DNA of 64,000 bases from Ruegeria arenilitoris. Lineage in GTDB: Bacteria; Pseudomonadota; Alphaproteobacteria; Rhodobacterales; Rhodobacteraceae. The notes beneath the pieces were generated by a model. It was given only the letters and a program-made list of their open reading frames with translations. It ran no database searches and was not told the DNA's origin. The stretch is taken from assembly GCF_013035315.1 (NCBI RefSeq), contig NZ_WQHP01000011.1, forward strand, positions 55,874 through 119,873, read 5' to 3'. The translations under genes and the position numbers were made by a program. Shown here one piece after another: positions 1 to 9,100 of the stretch (the stretch's first letter is position 1; the number at the start of each line of letters is the position of its first letter).

Positions 1-99
1 TCCACCGGAGTAGCTATGGCTAATGTGGTTTACAAGCATAGGAACGGATTTCGTAAGAATGTCAGAGGTTCGAATGCCGGAGTCTTTGGATTGTCGCCT

Positions 100-1068
100 C
101 TAAGCGACATCTCCCGGTTTCAAATGGCCCCTATCACCCCAGAACCTTTTTTTCAGCCTTCTAAACTTGCGTCTTAAACGGGTCAAACGGTCCGGTCTAT
201 AGCTGAAATGCGCACGCAACGCCTCGAGCGCGCCGATATCCTCAGCGACATCATTGGGCAATGGCAGGTCAAAATCTTGGCAGAGTTCTTTTGGCCTTTG
301 CTCGTCTATTGGACCACAATGGGTTCCTGACCCGTCCAGACCGATATTCTCCACAAAAGACCGGCAGGGGGAAAGGCAAAGGCCATCCTGCTTGAAAATT
401 GTCGCGTACCAGAAAATCGCCCAGGTACGAATGTCACCCCGCAAATTTCCCAGCACCTGACCCCACAAATCCTCCGCACCGTTCAGATTTAAACGAAGAA
501 TGTCATTGTCGGAAAACTGCTGTACTAGCTTATCTGGATCGCGTTCAAAATGCTGCCAGCGGTCAGCCCAACTAGCCCATCCCCAACAGTTCATGAAGCG
601 CCAGAAGATTGCGCCACGCCGATCCAACAACGCCGGAAGGTCTTCGTTGAAACCGGCGATGTGCCAGACGCGAGGGTCATCTTGGTAACGGTCCAGCGCG
701 CGGTTCATGTAGGTCAAGAAGGCGGGCGAAGTCACGATGTCGTCTTCGACCACAATCGCCTTTCCATAAGCCTGCATCGTCGCGGTGACGCCGTCTTGAA
801 TCGACCGCGCCAACCCAGCATTTGCGTCACGCGCGTGCAATGTGACCGAAGCAAAGCCTGTCTGCGCTTCGATCACCTTTCGCGTTTCTGCGACCAGGGG
901 TCCTTCTTCTTTGCAACGCGGCCCATCGAGATAAGCTATCAAATAGGTTTGCGCCGCCAGGGGCGACGCCGCAAGCGCCTGTAAGGTCCGCGTGGTGTGA
1001 TCGGGTCGGTTGAAGGCGAACAGACAGACCGGTGCTGGATCGGCAATCGCTGGTGCTGTGTCAATCAT
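100..1068 (-). CDS. Glycosyltransferase, HlpA-like family
   Basis: The 322-aa protein begins with a nucleotide-sugar transferase-like fold: an FAFNRPDHTTRTLQAL segment near residues 17-32 and an acidic VVEDDI motif near residue 107, which would bind the metal and sugar nucleotide. The C-terminus is basic. Such proteins are often labelled hemolytic protein HlpA-like or family-2-type glycosyltransferases and act on surface glycans. A GAGAG ribosome site lies just before the ATG. It stands alone downstream of the atp terminator on the same strand. Donor and acceptor cannot be read from sequence. Confidence 0.7.
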   Translation of the reverse strand: MIDTAPAIADPAPVCLFAFNRPDHTTRTLQALAASPLAAQTYLIAYLDGPRCKEEGPLVAETRKVIEAQTGFASVTLHARDANAGLARSIQDGVTATMQAYGKAIVVEDDIVTSPAFLTYMNRALDRYQDDPRVWHIAGFNEDLPALLDRRGAIFWRFMNCWGWASWADRWQHFERDPDKLVQQFSDNDILRLNLNGAEDLWGQVLGNLRGDIRTWAIFWYATIFKQDGLCLSPCRSFVENIGLDGSGTHCGPIDEQRPKELCQDFDLPLPNDVAEDIGALEALRAHFSYRPDRLTRLRRKFRRLKKRFWGDRGHLKPGDVA

Positions 1069-1137
1069 AGCAACTCTCCCTCAGGTTTCGCGCAGGATAT
1101 TTGACGCTAAAACTTCCCCAAGTGCGAGAAAAAAGTA

Positions 1138-1162
1138 ACCCGAAAGCGATCGGCTTTCGGGT
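1138..1162 (-). terminator. Intrinsic terminator of the F0 ATP synthase operon
   Basis: A perfect 10-bp inverted repeat (ACCCGAAAGC / GCTTTCGGGT) with a 5-nt loop is followed, reading the minus strand, by TACTTTTTT. It lies about 30 nt beyond the atpF stop, so it should end the atpI-atpF transcript. Confidence 0.85.
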
Positions 1163-1192
1163 CACTCTTTGTCTACACGGCGTCAGACGCTA

Positions 1193-1753
1193 TCAGTGCA
1201 GCTTGTCACCAACGTCTGCGATGGCCGCGTCGATCAGCTTGTTGGCCTGTGTCGCAGTCATCTGCTTGGCCAGAACCGCGTTGGCAGCTGAAACCGCCAC
1301 GGTGATGGCCTGATCACGGACTTCCTTGACCGCCGAAGCCTCGGCCGAAGCGATCTGGTCCTGCGCGGCTGCCAGACGGCGGGCGATGGATTTCTCCAGA
1401 TCAGCCTTTGCCTGCTCCGCCGCCAGAGCGGCATCGTCCTTGGCAGCGGCTACAATCGCATCTGCCTGGGTCTGTACTTCGCGCTGTTTGCGCTCGTACG
1501 AGGCCAGCAGGCTGCGCGCTTCTTCGTGCAGGGCTCGGGCTTCGTCCAGCTCGGACTTGATGCCTTCGGCACGGTTGTCCAGCGCGCCACCGATCATGCC
1601 CGGAACCTTGAAATAGAACAGGACCGCGATGAAAACGATGAAGCCCAGGAAGACCACAAAGTCGGTGTTGGCCAGCGAGAAGAACGGACCTTTGGCCGCA
1701 AATGCCGGGCTGGCTGCACCGAAGGTCAGGATAAGGGCAAGAGTGTTCCGCAT
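1193..1753 (-). CDS. atpF: F0F1 ATP synthase subunit b
   Basis: Subunit b forms half of the peripheral stalk that holds F1 against F0. The 186-aa protein has a signal-like N-terminus ([19 protein letters not shown]), one membrane helix around residues 30-52, and then a long charged, alanine-rich coiled coil. It is the last gene of the minus-strand operon, 5 nt after the b' gene. Duplicated and divergent b and b' subunits are typical of photosynthetic and related alphaproteobacteria. The F1 genes are not in the window. Confidence 0.93.
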   Translation of the reverse strand: MRNTLALILTFGAASPAFAAKGPFFSLANTDFVVFLGFIVFIAVLFYFKVPGMIGGALDNRAEGIKSELDEARALHEEARSLLASYERKQREVQTQADAIVAAAKDDAALAAEQAKADLEKSIARRLAAAQDQIASAEASAVKEVRDQAITVAVSAANAVLAKQMTATQANKLIDAAIADVGDKLH

Positions 1754-1758
1754 GTCAC

Positions 1759-2310
1759 TTATCCTTTCATCTGCGCGTCAACGGCACCGTCGATGGCTTT
1801 GGCATCTGCCTCGCCGCCCAGTGCGGTGACCAGTTCAGCCGCCGTATCCTTGGCAACCACTTGAATGCTTTCCAGCGCACCGGCACGGATATCGGCAATT
1901 GCCTTTTCCGATTCAGCCGCCTTTGCAGCGATTTCTGCATCCGCCTTGGCAATCGCGTCATCCAGACCAGCCTGGATTTCCGCACGTGCTTCGGCAGCGA
2001 TACGCTGCGCTTCGGCACGGGCATCGGCCAGCGCCTTGTTATAGGCCTCTTCGGCCTCGACCGCCTTGGCCTTCAGATCTTCGGCCGCAGCCAGGTCATT
2101 TGTAATGGTCCCCTGACGTTCAGCCAGTATTGCCGCGATACGGGGCAGAGCCACGCGAGACAGGACCAGAAAGATGACGACCAGCGTGATGACCAGCCAG
2201 AAAATCTGGTTGGGGAACCAATCGAAGCAGAGCTGCGGCATCCCGATGGCTGAGCCATAGGAGTCGACGCACGAGCCGGCTACTTCTTCTGTAATGGGTT
2301 CAGTCGCCAT
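1759..2310 (-). CDS. atpG: F0F1 ATP synthase subunit b'
   Basis: This is the second peripheral-stalk subunit (b', also written AtpF' or AtpX), 183 aa. About 25 residues precede a membrane helix near residues 32-52 ([15 protein letters not shown]). The rest is a charged coiled coil rich in Ala, Glu and Lys. It would pair with the adjacent b subunit as a heterodimer. It lies between atpE and atpF in the operon. The product is clear; the gene symbol varies between genomes. Confidence 0.92.
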   Translation of the reverse strand: MATEPITEEVAGSCVDSYGSAIGMPQLCFDWFPNQIFWLVITLVVIFLVLSRVALPRIAAILAERQGTITNDLAAAEDLKAKAVEAEEAYNKALADARAEAQRIAAEARAEIQAGLDDAIAKADAEIAAKAAESEKAIADIRAGALESIQVVAKDTAAELVTALGGEADAKAIDGAVDAQMKG

Positions 2311-2396
2311 GATATCCTCCGTCGGAAACTTGTCTTTACAACAGGTGGGCCGCTATGGCTTGGACCCACCTGCGCGTAAGGATCAGGTTCCGCAGA

Positions 2397-2621
2397 TTAT
2401 ACGGCGAACATCAGCAGCAGCGAGACCAGGAATGCGAAGATCCCCAGGGCTTCTGCGAACGCGATACCGATGAACAGGGTTGCGGTCTGCGAAGCAGCCG
2501 CCGAAGGGTTGCGCAGGGCGCCGGCCAGGAAGTTGCCTGCAACGTTGCCCACCCCGATTGCGGCTGCGCCGGAACCGATTGCTGCCAGGCCTGCGCCGAT
2601 GTGTGCGAGATCGCCTTCCAT
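2397..2621 (-). CDS. atpE: F0F1 ATP synthase subunit c
   Basis: This 74-aa proteolipid is the monomer of the rotating c-ring. Two glycine/alanine-rich membrane helices flank a polar loop, R37-N38-P39, that contacts the central stalk. Glu57 in [10 protein letters not shown] is the ion-carrying carboxylate. Residues around it look like a proton type rather than a sodium type, but that is a judgement by eye. A good ribosome site (AAGGAG) precedes the ATG. Confidence 0.96.
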   Translation of the reverse strand: MEGDLAHIGAGLAAIGSGAAAIGVGNVAGNFLAGALRNPSAAASQTATLFIGIAFAEALGIFAFLVSLLLMFAV

Positions 2622-2691
2622 GATGTATCTCCTTACGAATTGGAAGTTTCGATGTTGGGTTATCGTTCCTGTGCTCAGGGCAGCGCCCTGA

Positions 2692-3450
2692 TCAGTGATG
2701 CGGATGCAGAGCGTCCTTCAGGTAAACACAGGTCAGAATGGTGAAGACGTAGGCCTGAATGAAGGACACGAGGACCTCAAGGCCGTACATTGCGGTGATC
2801 GCCAGAACGGACACGGGCGAGATCGCGGCGATCGCGGCAAAGCCTGCGAAAACTTTGATAACTGCGTGGCCTGCCATGACGTTACCGGCAAGACGAATGG
2901 AGTGGCTGACCGGACGCACGAAATACGAGATCAGCTCGATGATCGCCAGGATCGGGCGCAGCGCCAGCGGGGCGCTCGAGACCCAGAACAGGCTCAGGAA
3001 ACCAGCGCCGTTCTTGACAAAGCCCAGAACCGTCACGGTCAGGAACACAGCCAGCGCCAGCGGAATGGTTACCGCGAAATGCGATGTCGTGGTGAAGGAC
3101 ATGGGGATCATGCCCAGGAAGTTCGCGCAGACAATGAACATGAACAGGGTCATGACATAGGGGAAGTACTTGACGCCTTCCTTGCCGCAGATGTCTTCCA
3201 GCATCTTGTAGATAAAGCCGTAGGTCAGTTCAGCGACCGACTGCATACGGGTCGGGACAATGGCACGCTTGGACGTGCTAAGCACCAGCAGACCAAAGAC
3301 AGCGACGATCGCCAGGAACAGCCACAGGGTCACGTTTGTGATCGTGAACATGCCAACTGCACCGTCACCGAACAACGGTTTAACGATGAACTGATCCATC
3401 GGGTGGAAAACCAGGCTGCTGCCTTCTGCTGCGGTGGTCTCAGTTGCCAC
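2692..3450 (-). CDS. atpB: F0F1 ATP synthase subunit a
   Basis: Subunit a forms the proton half-channels beside the c-ring. The 252-aa protein is strongly hydrophobic with five to six membrane spans. The essential arginine is visible as R186 in SHSIRLAGN, and the C-terminal helix carries the expected acidic and aromatic residues ([12 protein letters not shown]). It sits between atpI and atpE, 2 nt from the atpI stop. Confidence 0.96.
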   Translation of the reverse strand: MATETTAAEGSSLVFHPMDQFIVKPLFGDGAVGMFTITNVTLWLFLAIVAVFGLLVLSTSKRAIVPTRMQSVAELTYGFIYKMLEDICGKEGVKYFPYVMTLFMFIVCANFLGMIPMSFTTTSHFAVTIPLALAVFLTVTVLGFVKNGAGFLSLFWVSSAPLALRPILAIIELISYFVRPVSHSIRLAGNVMAGHAVIKVFAGFAAIAAISPVSVLAITAMYGLEVLVSFIQAYVFTILTCVYLKDALHPHH

Positions 3451-3452
3451 GT

Positions 3453-3785
3453 TCAGTCCCTCTCGTCCTTCTCGGCAGCCGTCGCCGCCGCTTGTTTCTC
3501 TTGAACCTCTTTCGCGCTGCGGAGCATAACCTTCACGCCCGCGACAAGGCCCAGCAATGTGAACAGCACCAGAAAGATCGGGATCGTCCCGAGCAGGCTG
3601 TCCAGCCCGTATCCGATGCCAAATCCGATCCCCAGACCGGATACCATTTCGATGACCATCCTCCAGGCAAGTTCGCCTCCGGATATGTCACTGTCTGCGC
3701 GGGTCTCGGGCTTTTGGGCCTTTTTTGCCGCCTCGATCTTGGCCTCCAGCTGCGCCATACGCTGCTTTTGGTCATCATCGGTCAC
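3453..3785 (-). CDS. atpI: AtpI/AtpZ-type ATP synthase assembly protein
   Basis: This 110-aa protein has a charged N-terminus, two predicted membrane helices around residues 40-85 with glycine zipper-like spacing ([13 protein letters not shown]), and a charged tail. AtpI/AtpZ proteins lie first in atp operons and help c-ring assembly or Mg2+/Ca2+ supply. It is the promoter-proximal gene here; its promoter should lie in the 219-nt region shared with the divergent arsR-type gene. Confidence 0.85.
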   Translation of the reverse strand: MTDDDQKQRMAQLEAKIEAAKKAQKPETRADSDISGGELAWRMVIEMVSGLGIGFGIGYGLDSLLGTIPIFLVLFTLLGLVAGVKVMLRSAKEVQEKQAAATAAEKDERD

Positions 3786-3970
3786 GGGCGTTTCCCTCGT
3801 ACAGTCTTGGGTAGGGTGCTAAGGGTGAAGGCGTTCAGAGTCAACGCTGTTGAACGCCCGAAATGACGCAGGTTAAATTATTGTTTTTTAATGTTTTAAT
3901 GGAGTCATTGGGACTCATGATTGCGGCTCGCTTATAGCATCAGCCGCCAAAACCGCTGAATCCGCATATT

Positions 3971-3984
3971 CAACCAAATGGTTG
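3971..3984. promoter_or_regulatory. Palindromic operator of the ArsR-type regulator
   Basis: CAACCAAATGGTTG is a 6-bp inverted repeat with a 2-bp centre, about 33 nt before the ATG of the ArsR-family gene. CAACCA/TGGTTG palindromes are the usual binding sites of ArsR-like repressors in this subgroup, which points to autoregulation. The site is also about 190 nt from the atpI start, so an effect on atp transcription is possible but not indicated. Confidence 0.65.
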
Positions 3985-4016
3985 ACCAAACCCGGACGCT
4001 ATGATTGAGCGAGAGC

Positions 4017-4352
4017 ATGTCCAACGATCTCGACACCGTGTTCGCCGCCCTCGCCGACCCTACCCGCCGCACCATCCTTGCGATGCTGCTTGAGGATGAC
4101 ATGGCCGTCACCGATGTGGCCGAACCGTTCGAGATGTCGCTGGCCGCTATCTCGAAACACCTGGTCATCCTGACCAAGGCCGGGCTGATCTCGCAAGAAA
4201 AGCGTGGACGGGTGAAATGGTGCAAACTGGAACCCGACGCGCTGCGGGCGGCGTCGGTGTGGATGCAAGGGTTCGGTCAATTCGAGCCGGTCAACCTTGA
4301 CGCGTTCGAGAGATTTCTTGAGACCGAACTTCCTACAGCGGACGACGCCTGA
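4017..4352 (+). CDS. ArsR-family winged-helix transcriptional regulator
   Basis: The protein is about 111 aa from the ATG at 4017; a TTG four codons upstream (4005) is the alternative start. The ADPTRRTILAMLLEDD segment and the recognition helix region (EMSLAAISKHLVILTKAGLIS) match the ArsR fold. No metal-binding ELCVCD-type cysteine box is present, so it belongs to the non-metal ArsR group that usually pairs with an AHSA1/SRPBCC protein. Here the next gene is a uspA on the opposite strand and no such partner is seen. A matching palindrome lies upstream. Confidence 0.88.
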   Translation: MSNDLDTVFAALADPTRRTILAMLLEDDMAVTDVAEPFEMSLAAISKHLVILTKAGLISQEKRGRVKWCKLEPDALRAASVWMQGFGQFEPVNLDAFERFLETELPTADDA

Positions 4353-4354
4353 AC

Positions 4355-4768
4355 CTATCTGACCACGAACACCGAAACTTTGGCGTGTTTGGCCAGATAA
4401 CCGGCATGGCTGGAAAAGATGTGATCCGTGATCCGCGGGGCATGCGTTCCGACGACGATCAGGTCAGCCCCAACCTCTTCGGCCGCACGGGTCAGATCTC
4501 CATCCACCTCAGCCGCCACGTCAACCGAGTGAATATTGCGGGCTTCAACCTCGGCCCCGCTCTGTTCTGCCAATTGATCTACGATGGTTTGCAATTCGGC
4601 GCTGATGGCTGCATCCGACTGCGTGACGTCGCCGGGCTGTGTCCCGGTCACGCTGACGAGGGTGATCTTGGCCTTTTGCCATTTCGCCATCTGGGCCGCG
4701 ACATCCAACGCTTTGCGAATTTCCGGCGGCAGGTGAATATCCACCGGAATCATGATGTGACTGAACAT
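4355..4768 (-). CDS. Universal stress protein, UspA family
   Basis: The 137-aa single-domain Usp fold begins MFSHIMIPVDIHLP and ends GTHAPRITDHIFSSHAGYLAKHA, followed by the last strand. The ATP-binding pattern G-2X-G-9X-G(S/T) is not intact, so this is probably the non-nucleotide-binding UspA type. It acts in the cytoplasm under starvation or stress in better-known relatives. A strong GGAGG site precedes the ATG. It converges on the arsR-type gene with only 2 nt between. Confidence 0.85.
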   Translation of the reverse strand: MFSHIMIPVDIHLPPEIRKALDVAAQMAKWQKAKITLVSVTGTQPGDVTQSDAAISAELQTIVDQLAEQSGAEVEARNIHSVDVAAEVDGDLTRAAEEVGADLIVVGTHAPRITDHIFSSHAGYLAKHAKVSVFVVR

Positions 4769-4850
4769 GGTTTCCTCCTTCTCCTGGCCGCGATTCTAGC
4801 GTTTTCAGGAGCAGGTACCTTGATCTGCCTCACAATTTCGACCGTAAGGA

Positions 4851-5117
4851 TTACCCTTCCTGACTGTACTCGACGCCGATCACCACGCCGGTGGCATCTG
4901 CCAGACACAGCCATGGGGCCTGAGCGCCTGCAACCTCGACCGTTGTGATGGTCCCGGTCGGAACAGACTCGGTCGAAGTGGCTTTGACATCTGCCGCCTG
5001 GACGCCCGTCTCGGCTGAAACCAACGCTTCGCAAGAGGCCTGAAGCGGCGTTTCAGACGCGCCCTGTGCGCAGGCTGACAAGGTCGCAGCGGCGACACAG
5101 AAAATGGCTGACCTCAT
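4851..5117 (-). CDS. Small exported lipoprotein-like protein, function unknown
   Basis: The start at 5117 is chosen because GGGAGG lies at the right distance upstream and the resulting protein begins with a signal sequence ending in LSACAQG, a plausible lipobox (Cys16). The mature part (about 72 aa) has one further pair of cysteines (SCEAL and WLCLAD) and no recognisable domain. It is monocistronic between uspA and the EamA gene. Confidence 0.65.
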   Translation of the reverse strand: MRSAIFCVAAATLSACAQGASETPLQASCEALVSAETGVQAADVKATSTESVPTGTITTVEVAGAQAPWLCLADATGVVIGVEYSQEG

Positions 5118-5175
5118 TCTATCCTCCCGGTTGTTCTGATCGGCAGGGTGAAGGTTTATAGCGAAATAGCAAGCA

Positions 5176-6090
5176 TCATTCGGATTGATGCGCAGCGCCA
5201 ACAACGGGCCGGTCTTCGCTTTTGAGCAGCAGGACCAGTGCAATCACGGTCAAAAGCACGCCCACCAGCACAAGACTTGTTGGCGCAGGCCGCCCCAATG
5301 CGATTTCCCACAAGATCACCCAAGTCGGGATGATATAAGTGTATGCCATGACCTTGGCAGACGGCAGGCGCAGCGCTGCAAACTGCACCAAAACAAAGCT
5401 GGCCGCCGTGGCAAAGAACGACAGGTACAGCAGGCTGACCCAGACGATCAGCGGAAGGTTCGCCCAATCGGTGGCACGAATGTCTGACCAACCGATAATC
5501 GTCAGGATCACACAGCCCGCAACCAGGGTGCCGAAAGTGAATACGACGGCTGGTTCACCCCTGTTCAGCTTGCGCACCATTGGGGTGTAGATCGCATGGG
5601 CCATGCAGCCCCAGAAAAAGATGATCTCTCCGATCCCGATCTGAAAGGCGCGAAAGGCCTGCCAGTCGGCCCGAAAGATTACCCACATGGCTCCGGTCGC
5701 CCCGACTGTCAGGGCCAGCGCCATACGCGGAGTGGTGACTTGCCGCAGCAAAACCCAGCCAGCAATGGCGGACATGACCGGCGTCAGCGTGAACACCGCA
5801 GAAGTGCTAACCGGATCAGCGGTCTTCAGGCCGTAGAACATCAGGACAAAATAGGTGGCGAACAATCCACCTAACACTGCATACCGCCATGGGGCCTGCA
5901 CCGCGCTGCGCGGCAAGCCGGTGGTCATCAGCGCCGCGACACCGATGATGACCGCCGCGATCAAAAACCGACCGGCAGTTATCGCCAAAGGCGCGATCTG
6001 GTTGGCTACGATGGACCCGAGCGAGAAACTGCCCGCCACCAAAATCGAGAATGTGATCATGGCCAGATGGCCACGCGCCTGCGGTGTCAC
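5176..6090 (-). CDS. EamA-type DMT-superfamily permease
   Basis: The 304-aa protein has about ten hydrophobic helices in two EamA repeats and would export a small metabolite through the inner membrane. I start it at GTG 6090, which overlaps the TGA of the upstream LysR gene (GTGA); further upstream residues are hydrophilic and unlike the family. The tight overlap means it is co-transcribed with and probably controlled by that LysR protein. The substrate is unknown. Confidence 0.82.
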   Translation of the reverse strand: MTPQARGHLAMITFSILVAGSFSLGSIVANQIAPLAITAGRFLIAAVIIGVAALMTTGLPRSAVQAPWRYAVLGGLFATYFVLMFYGLKTADPVSTSAVFTLTPVMSAIAGWVLLRQVTTPRMALALTVGATGAMWVIFRADWQAFRAFQIGIGEIIFFWGCMAHAIYTPMVRKLNRGEPAVVFTFGTLVAGCVILTIIGWSDIRATDWANLPLIVWVSLLYLSFFATAASFVLVQFAALRLPSAKVMAYTYIIPTWVILWEIALGRPAPTSLVLVGVLLTVIALVLLLKSEDRPVVGAAHQSE

Positions 6091-6965
6091 GAAAGCCAGC
6101 CCTTGGACTGTTCCTTGAGGAAGGACAGGAAGGCCTGAACCTTTGTCGTTCGGTGAAGGTCCACATGGGTTACCAGCCACAGCTTGCCGGACCATTCGGG
6201 CAGTGGCTCCATAACTTCGACCAGTTCAGGGTCGCGCGACGCTTCCCACCGGGCCATAAAGCCGATCCCGGCCCCGGCCAGCACCGCCTCTCGCATGCAG
6301 AAGTTGTTCGTGCAACGAAAGGCAATGGCCTCAGCGGGTACAGTTTCGCGCAGCCATTTGGCAAACGGGGCACGGCTGTTTTCATCGTCCGTGCTGACGA
6401 ACAGATGATTGGGGAATTCTTCCAGGCTCGACGGCTTGCCGCGGCGCGCGATGTAGGACCTGCTGGCGAACAACCCGACTTCCTGAGGGATAAATGGCTG
6501 CACAACATTGTCGGGCTGATCCGGGGCGGCACCGGCGCGAATGGCCACATGCGCCTCGCCATATTCAAGGCGGAACAGGCGGTCGCCGGTCAGGTAGCGC
6601 ACGATCAGGCCGGGATGCATCGTCTGGAATTCGGACAGGGCAGGCACGACCAGAGGCGCCAGCGAAGCAAGCGAAGTCACCACCAGCTCGCCCGAGACAT
6701 CATCGCCGCGCCCTTTCATGCGACCGACCAACTGATTGAACTGATCCTCGGTAGCCTGAGCGACACGCAACAAGTCTTCGCCAGCGTCAGTTGGAGTGTA
6801 CCCGCGCGCATGGCGTTGGAACAGTTTGACACCCAGCCGCGCTTCAATCGCGTCGATATGGCGGATCACAGTGGCATGATGCACACCTAGAATCTCGGCC
6901 GCACCGCTGACAGTGCCCATCCGGGCCACTTGATAGGCCGTTTTGACTTCGTCCCAATTGTCCAT
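6087..6965 (-). CDS. LysR-family transcriptional regulator
   Basis: The protein is 292 aa from ATG 6965 (MDNWDEVKTAYQVARM); the reading frame stays open upstream but without helix-turn-helix sequence. The N-terminal winged helix contains GTVSGAAEILGVHHATVIRHID, then a periplasmic-binding-like effector domain follows. It is divergent from the azoreductase gene (121-nt shared region) and overlaps the EamA gene by 3 nt. It may therefore control an electrophile or quinone response, with an effector that is not deducible. Confidence 0.88.
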   Translation of the reverse strand: MDNWDEVKTAYQVARMGTVSGAAEILGVHHATVIRHIDAIEARLGVKLFQRHARGYTPTDAGEDLLRVAQATEDQFNQLVGRMKGRGDDVSGELVVTSLASLAPLVVPALSEFQTMHPGLIVRYLTGDRLFRLEYGEAHVAIRAGAAPDQPDNVVQPFIPQEVGLFASRSYIARRGKPSSLEEFPNHLFVSTDDENSRAPFAKWLRETVPAEAIAFRCTNNFCMREAVLAGAGIGFMARWEASRDPELVEVMEPLPEWSGKLWLVTHVDLHRTTKVQAFLSFLKEQSKGWLS

Positions 6966-7085
6966 CACCCAAACCCATTGTGCAAAATCCAACAATACCT
7001 GTTGGTATATCTGCGTTTCGTTCGCAGACACAACACTCATATTGGTTCCAGAAACAGAATCCCTGCAAAAATAGGAACCGCTGAC

Positions 7086-7667
7086 ATGACCAAGACCATC
7101 CTGCATATCGACGCTTCGGCCCGCCGCACCGGATCGGCCACTCGTGACCTGTCCAACCAGATTGTCGGGCATTTGGGCGCAGAGCGCATCATCCGTCGCG
7201 ATCTGGCGAGCCCCCTGCCGCTGCTGACCGAAGACTGGATCAACGCCAACTTCACCCCTGCAGATCAGCGGGATGAGGTCCAGCGCGACCTGCTGGCCCT
7301 GTCCGATGAGCTGGTGGGCGAACTGCAAAAGGCGGATACGCTGGTGATCGGGTTGCCGATCTACAACTTTTCGGTGCCTGCCGCCTTCAAAGCCTGGATT
7401 GACCTCGTTGCCCGCGCCGGCCTGACCTTTGCCTATTCGGAAAACGGCCCCAAAGGTTTGCTGGAAGGCAAACGCGCAATCCTCGCCATCGCATCAGGTG
7501 GCACCGAAGTCGGGTCCGAAATCGACTTTGCCACCAACTATGCCAAGCATGTGTTGGGTTTCATCGGCATCCACAATGTAGACGTAGTGGCTGCTGACCG
7601 AATGGCGCTGGATGCAGAGGCCGCGCTGGCCAACGCGCAAAAGGCGGTATTGGAACTGGCCGCCTGA
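7086..7667 (+). CDS. azoR: FMN-dependent NADH azoreductase (quinone reductase)
   Basis: The 193-aa protein has a flavodoxin-like fold. The N-terminal ILHIDASARRTGSATRDLS is the FMN phosphate-binding loop, and LPIYNFSVPAAFKAWIDLV and IASGGTEVG are family signatures. AzoR enzymes reduce azo bonds and quinones with NAD(P)H and protect against electrophiles. The start at ATG 7086 gives the family's usual length. A divergent LysR gene is the likely regulator. Confidence 0.92.
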   Translation: MTKTILHIDASARRTGSATRDLSNQIVGHLGAERIIRRDLASPLPLLTEDWINANFTPADQRDEVQRDLLALSDELVGELQKADTLVIGLPIYNFSVPAAFKAWIDLVARAGLTFAYSENGPKGLLEGKRAILAIASGGTEVGSEIDFATNYAKHVLGFIGIHNVDVVAADRMALDAEAALANAQKAVLELAA

Positions 7668-7740
7668 TCCGGCTCTGGCCTTTACCTTTTGAAACGTCCA
7701 GTCTGCATCCGAACCGAACTTGGCAGACTGGGCGTGTACT

Positions 7741-8481
7741 ATGAAGAAAATCGGTATTCTGGGCGGCGTAGGCTGGGCCTCCACCGTGGACTACTACCGG
7801 GCCATTGCGGAAGGAGCCAGCCGACACTTCGCCGAGCGCGGTCACAGCTCGCCCTTACCTATCCCACCCATGACAATCGAATCCGTGACGCAGGCCAAGA
7901 CACGGGCTTTGCGTGGCACCGCCGGGGACGAGGCGAGTTGGGCCGGGTTTGACGCGGTCTTCCGTCAGGCGCTGCTGACGCTGGAAAACGCCGGTTGCGA
8001 CTTTGGCATCATCGCCTCCAACACCCCGCACGCGCGCCTGCACGCAATCCGGCAGGGCGTCACCATGCCCATTCTCAACATTTTCGATGCCACTGCTGAG
8101 GCGACCGCATCCACGGGTGCCTCGACAGCGCTGGTTTTGGGAACGACCGTGACCATGCAGGCCACCAACTATGCTGATCGCTTGGCCACTGATGGAATTG
8201 CCGCAAGTGACCGCCTTCCTGAAGCTGAAATCGCCGAAATGCAGGCCATGATCGATAGCGATTTCTATGGTGGAGCCTCAGACAATGCGCGAAAAAGGCT
8301 GCTGGCTTTTTGTGACAAGCACGCCAGCCCCGGGACAGCAATTCTGTTGGCCTGCACTGAACTTCCGCTGGCCTTCCCCGATCATCTGGACGACCCCGTG
8401 TTCGAAGCGAACGGCCACCTGTTCGTCAATCCCTCCGCCGCCCATGTTTCGGCCGCACTGAAAGAAGCGTTGCAGGAATAA
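7741..8481 (+). CDS. Aspartate/glutamate racemase family protein
   Basis: The 246-aa protein opens with MKKIGILGGVGWASTVDYYR. The two catalytic cysteine regions of this family are not both intact: the first site reads IIASNTPH (residues about 89-96), where Asp/Glu racemases usually have a Cys or Thr after Asn, while the second reads LLACTELPLAF with its Cys. One-cysteine members such as EcL-DER exist. It lies 73 nt after azoR with no obvious ribosome site. Substrate uncertain. Confidence 0.8.
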   Translation: MKKIGILGGVGWASTVDYYRAIAEGASRHFAERGHSSPLPIPPMTIESVTQAKTRALRGTAGDEASWAGFDAVFRQALLTLENAGCDFGIIASNTPHARLHAIRQGVTMPILNIFDATAEATASTGASTALVLGTTVTMQATNYADRLATDGIAASDRLPEAEIAEMQAMIDSDFYGGASDNARKRLLAFCDKHASPGTAILLACTELPLAFPDHLDDPVFEANGHLFVNPSAAHVSAALKEALQE

Positions 8482-9012
8482 TCACGGAAGCCAGGTGACC
8501 TCGCACCCGATCCGGTCAAAGAAGGCCATCAGATCGTCGCGAGCGACAGCGACGGTTCGGTCGTTGACCAGCGGGTGCATATAGATGACGTCCGTCGTCT
8601 GAGCAGAAGCGTCCATGAAGAACCGCACGTTGTTCTGCACGCCGTTGATCATCGCCAAAGGGCTGACCGCACCGGGACGAATGCCCAGGTTCTGCAACAA
8701 CCGGTCTGCGGACCCGAAGGACAGATTGCCTACGCCCAGCTCGGCCCCTAACGCCTTGAGGTCGATCTCGCGGCTTTGTTCCAGCGTCACAAGATAGTTT
8801 CGCTTTTTCTTGTCGCGCAGATACAGGTTCTTCAGCCGCAGGGCATTTTCGCCGGGCACCATGAACTGATCTTCAACCGCCTTTGACTCCTCCACCGTAC
8901 GCAATGGAATGTGAGTATGCAGCCGATAGGACAGCCCCCAATCGTCCAGCTGCGCCAACAGCGCGTCAGAGCTGAGCGGCAGCGTGTCCTGAAAGGCGGA
9001 TGATGCGTCCAT
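8482..9012 (-). CDS. YbaK/ProX-type aminoacyl-tRNA deacylase (prolyl-tRNA editing)
   Basis: The protein is 176 aa from ATG 9012, chosen because AGGAGG lies 6 nt upstream. It matches the stand-alone editing domain that hydrolyses Ala- or Cys-tRNA(Pro): KNLYLRDKKKRNYL carries the conserved lysine near residue 75, with IRPGAVSPLAMINGVQ in the middle and MHPLVNDRTVAV at the end. It converges with the racemase gene and ends directly beside it. Confidence 0.88.
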   Translation of the reverse strand: MDASSAFQDTLPLSSDALLAQLDDWGLSYRLHTHIPLRTVEESKAVEDQFMVPGENALRLKNLYLRDKKKRNYLVTLEQSREIDLKALGAELGVGNLSFGSADRLLQNLGIRPGAVSPLAMINGVQNNVRFFMDASAQTTDVIYMHPLVNDRTVAVARDDLMAFFDRIGCEVTWLP

Positions 9013-9100
9013 GGGAACCTCCTGTATTGCCGCGCTCATCGCGCAATGTTCGGGCAATTTCAAGCCGGACAGACCCGGAATTCAGTGCTAGCGTGCCGCC

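Noticed and set aside
7741..8481. Calling the racemase a glutamate racemase (murI).
   Set aside because: The first catalytic site lacks the expected cysteine, and the protein looks more like the broad aspartate/glutamate racemase group than MurI.
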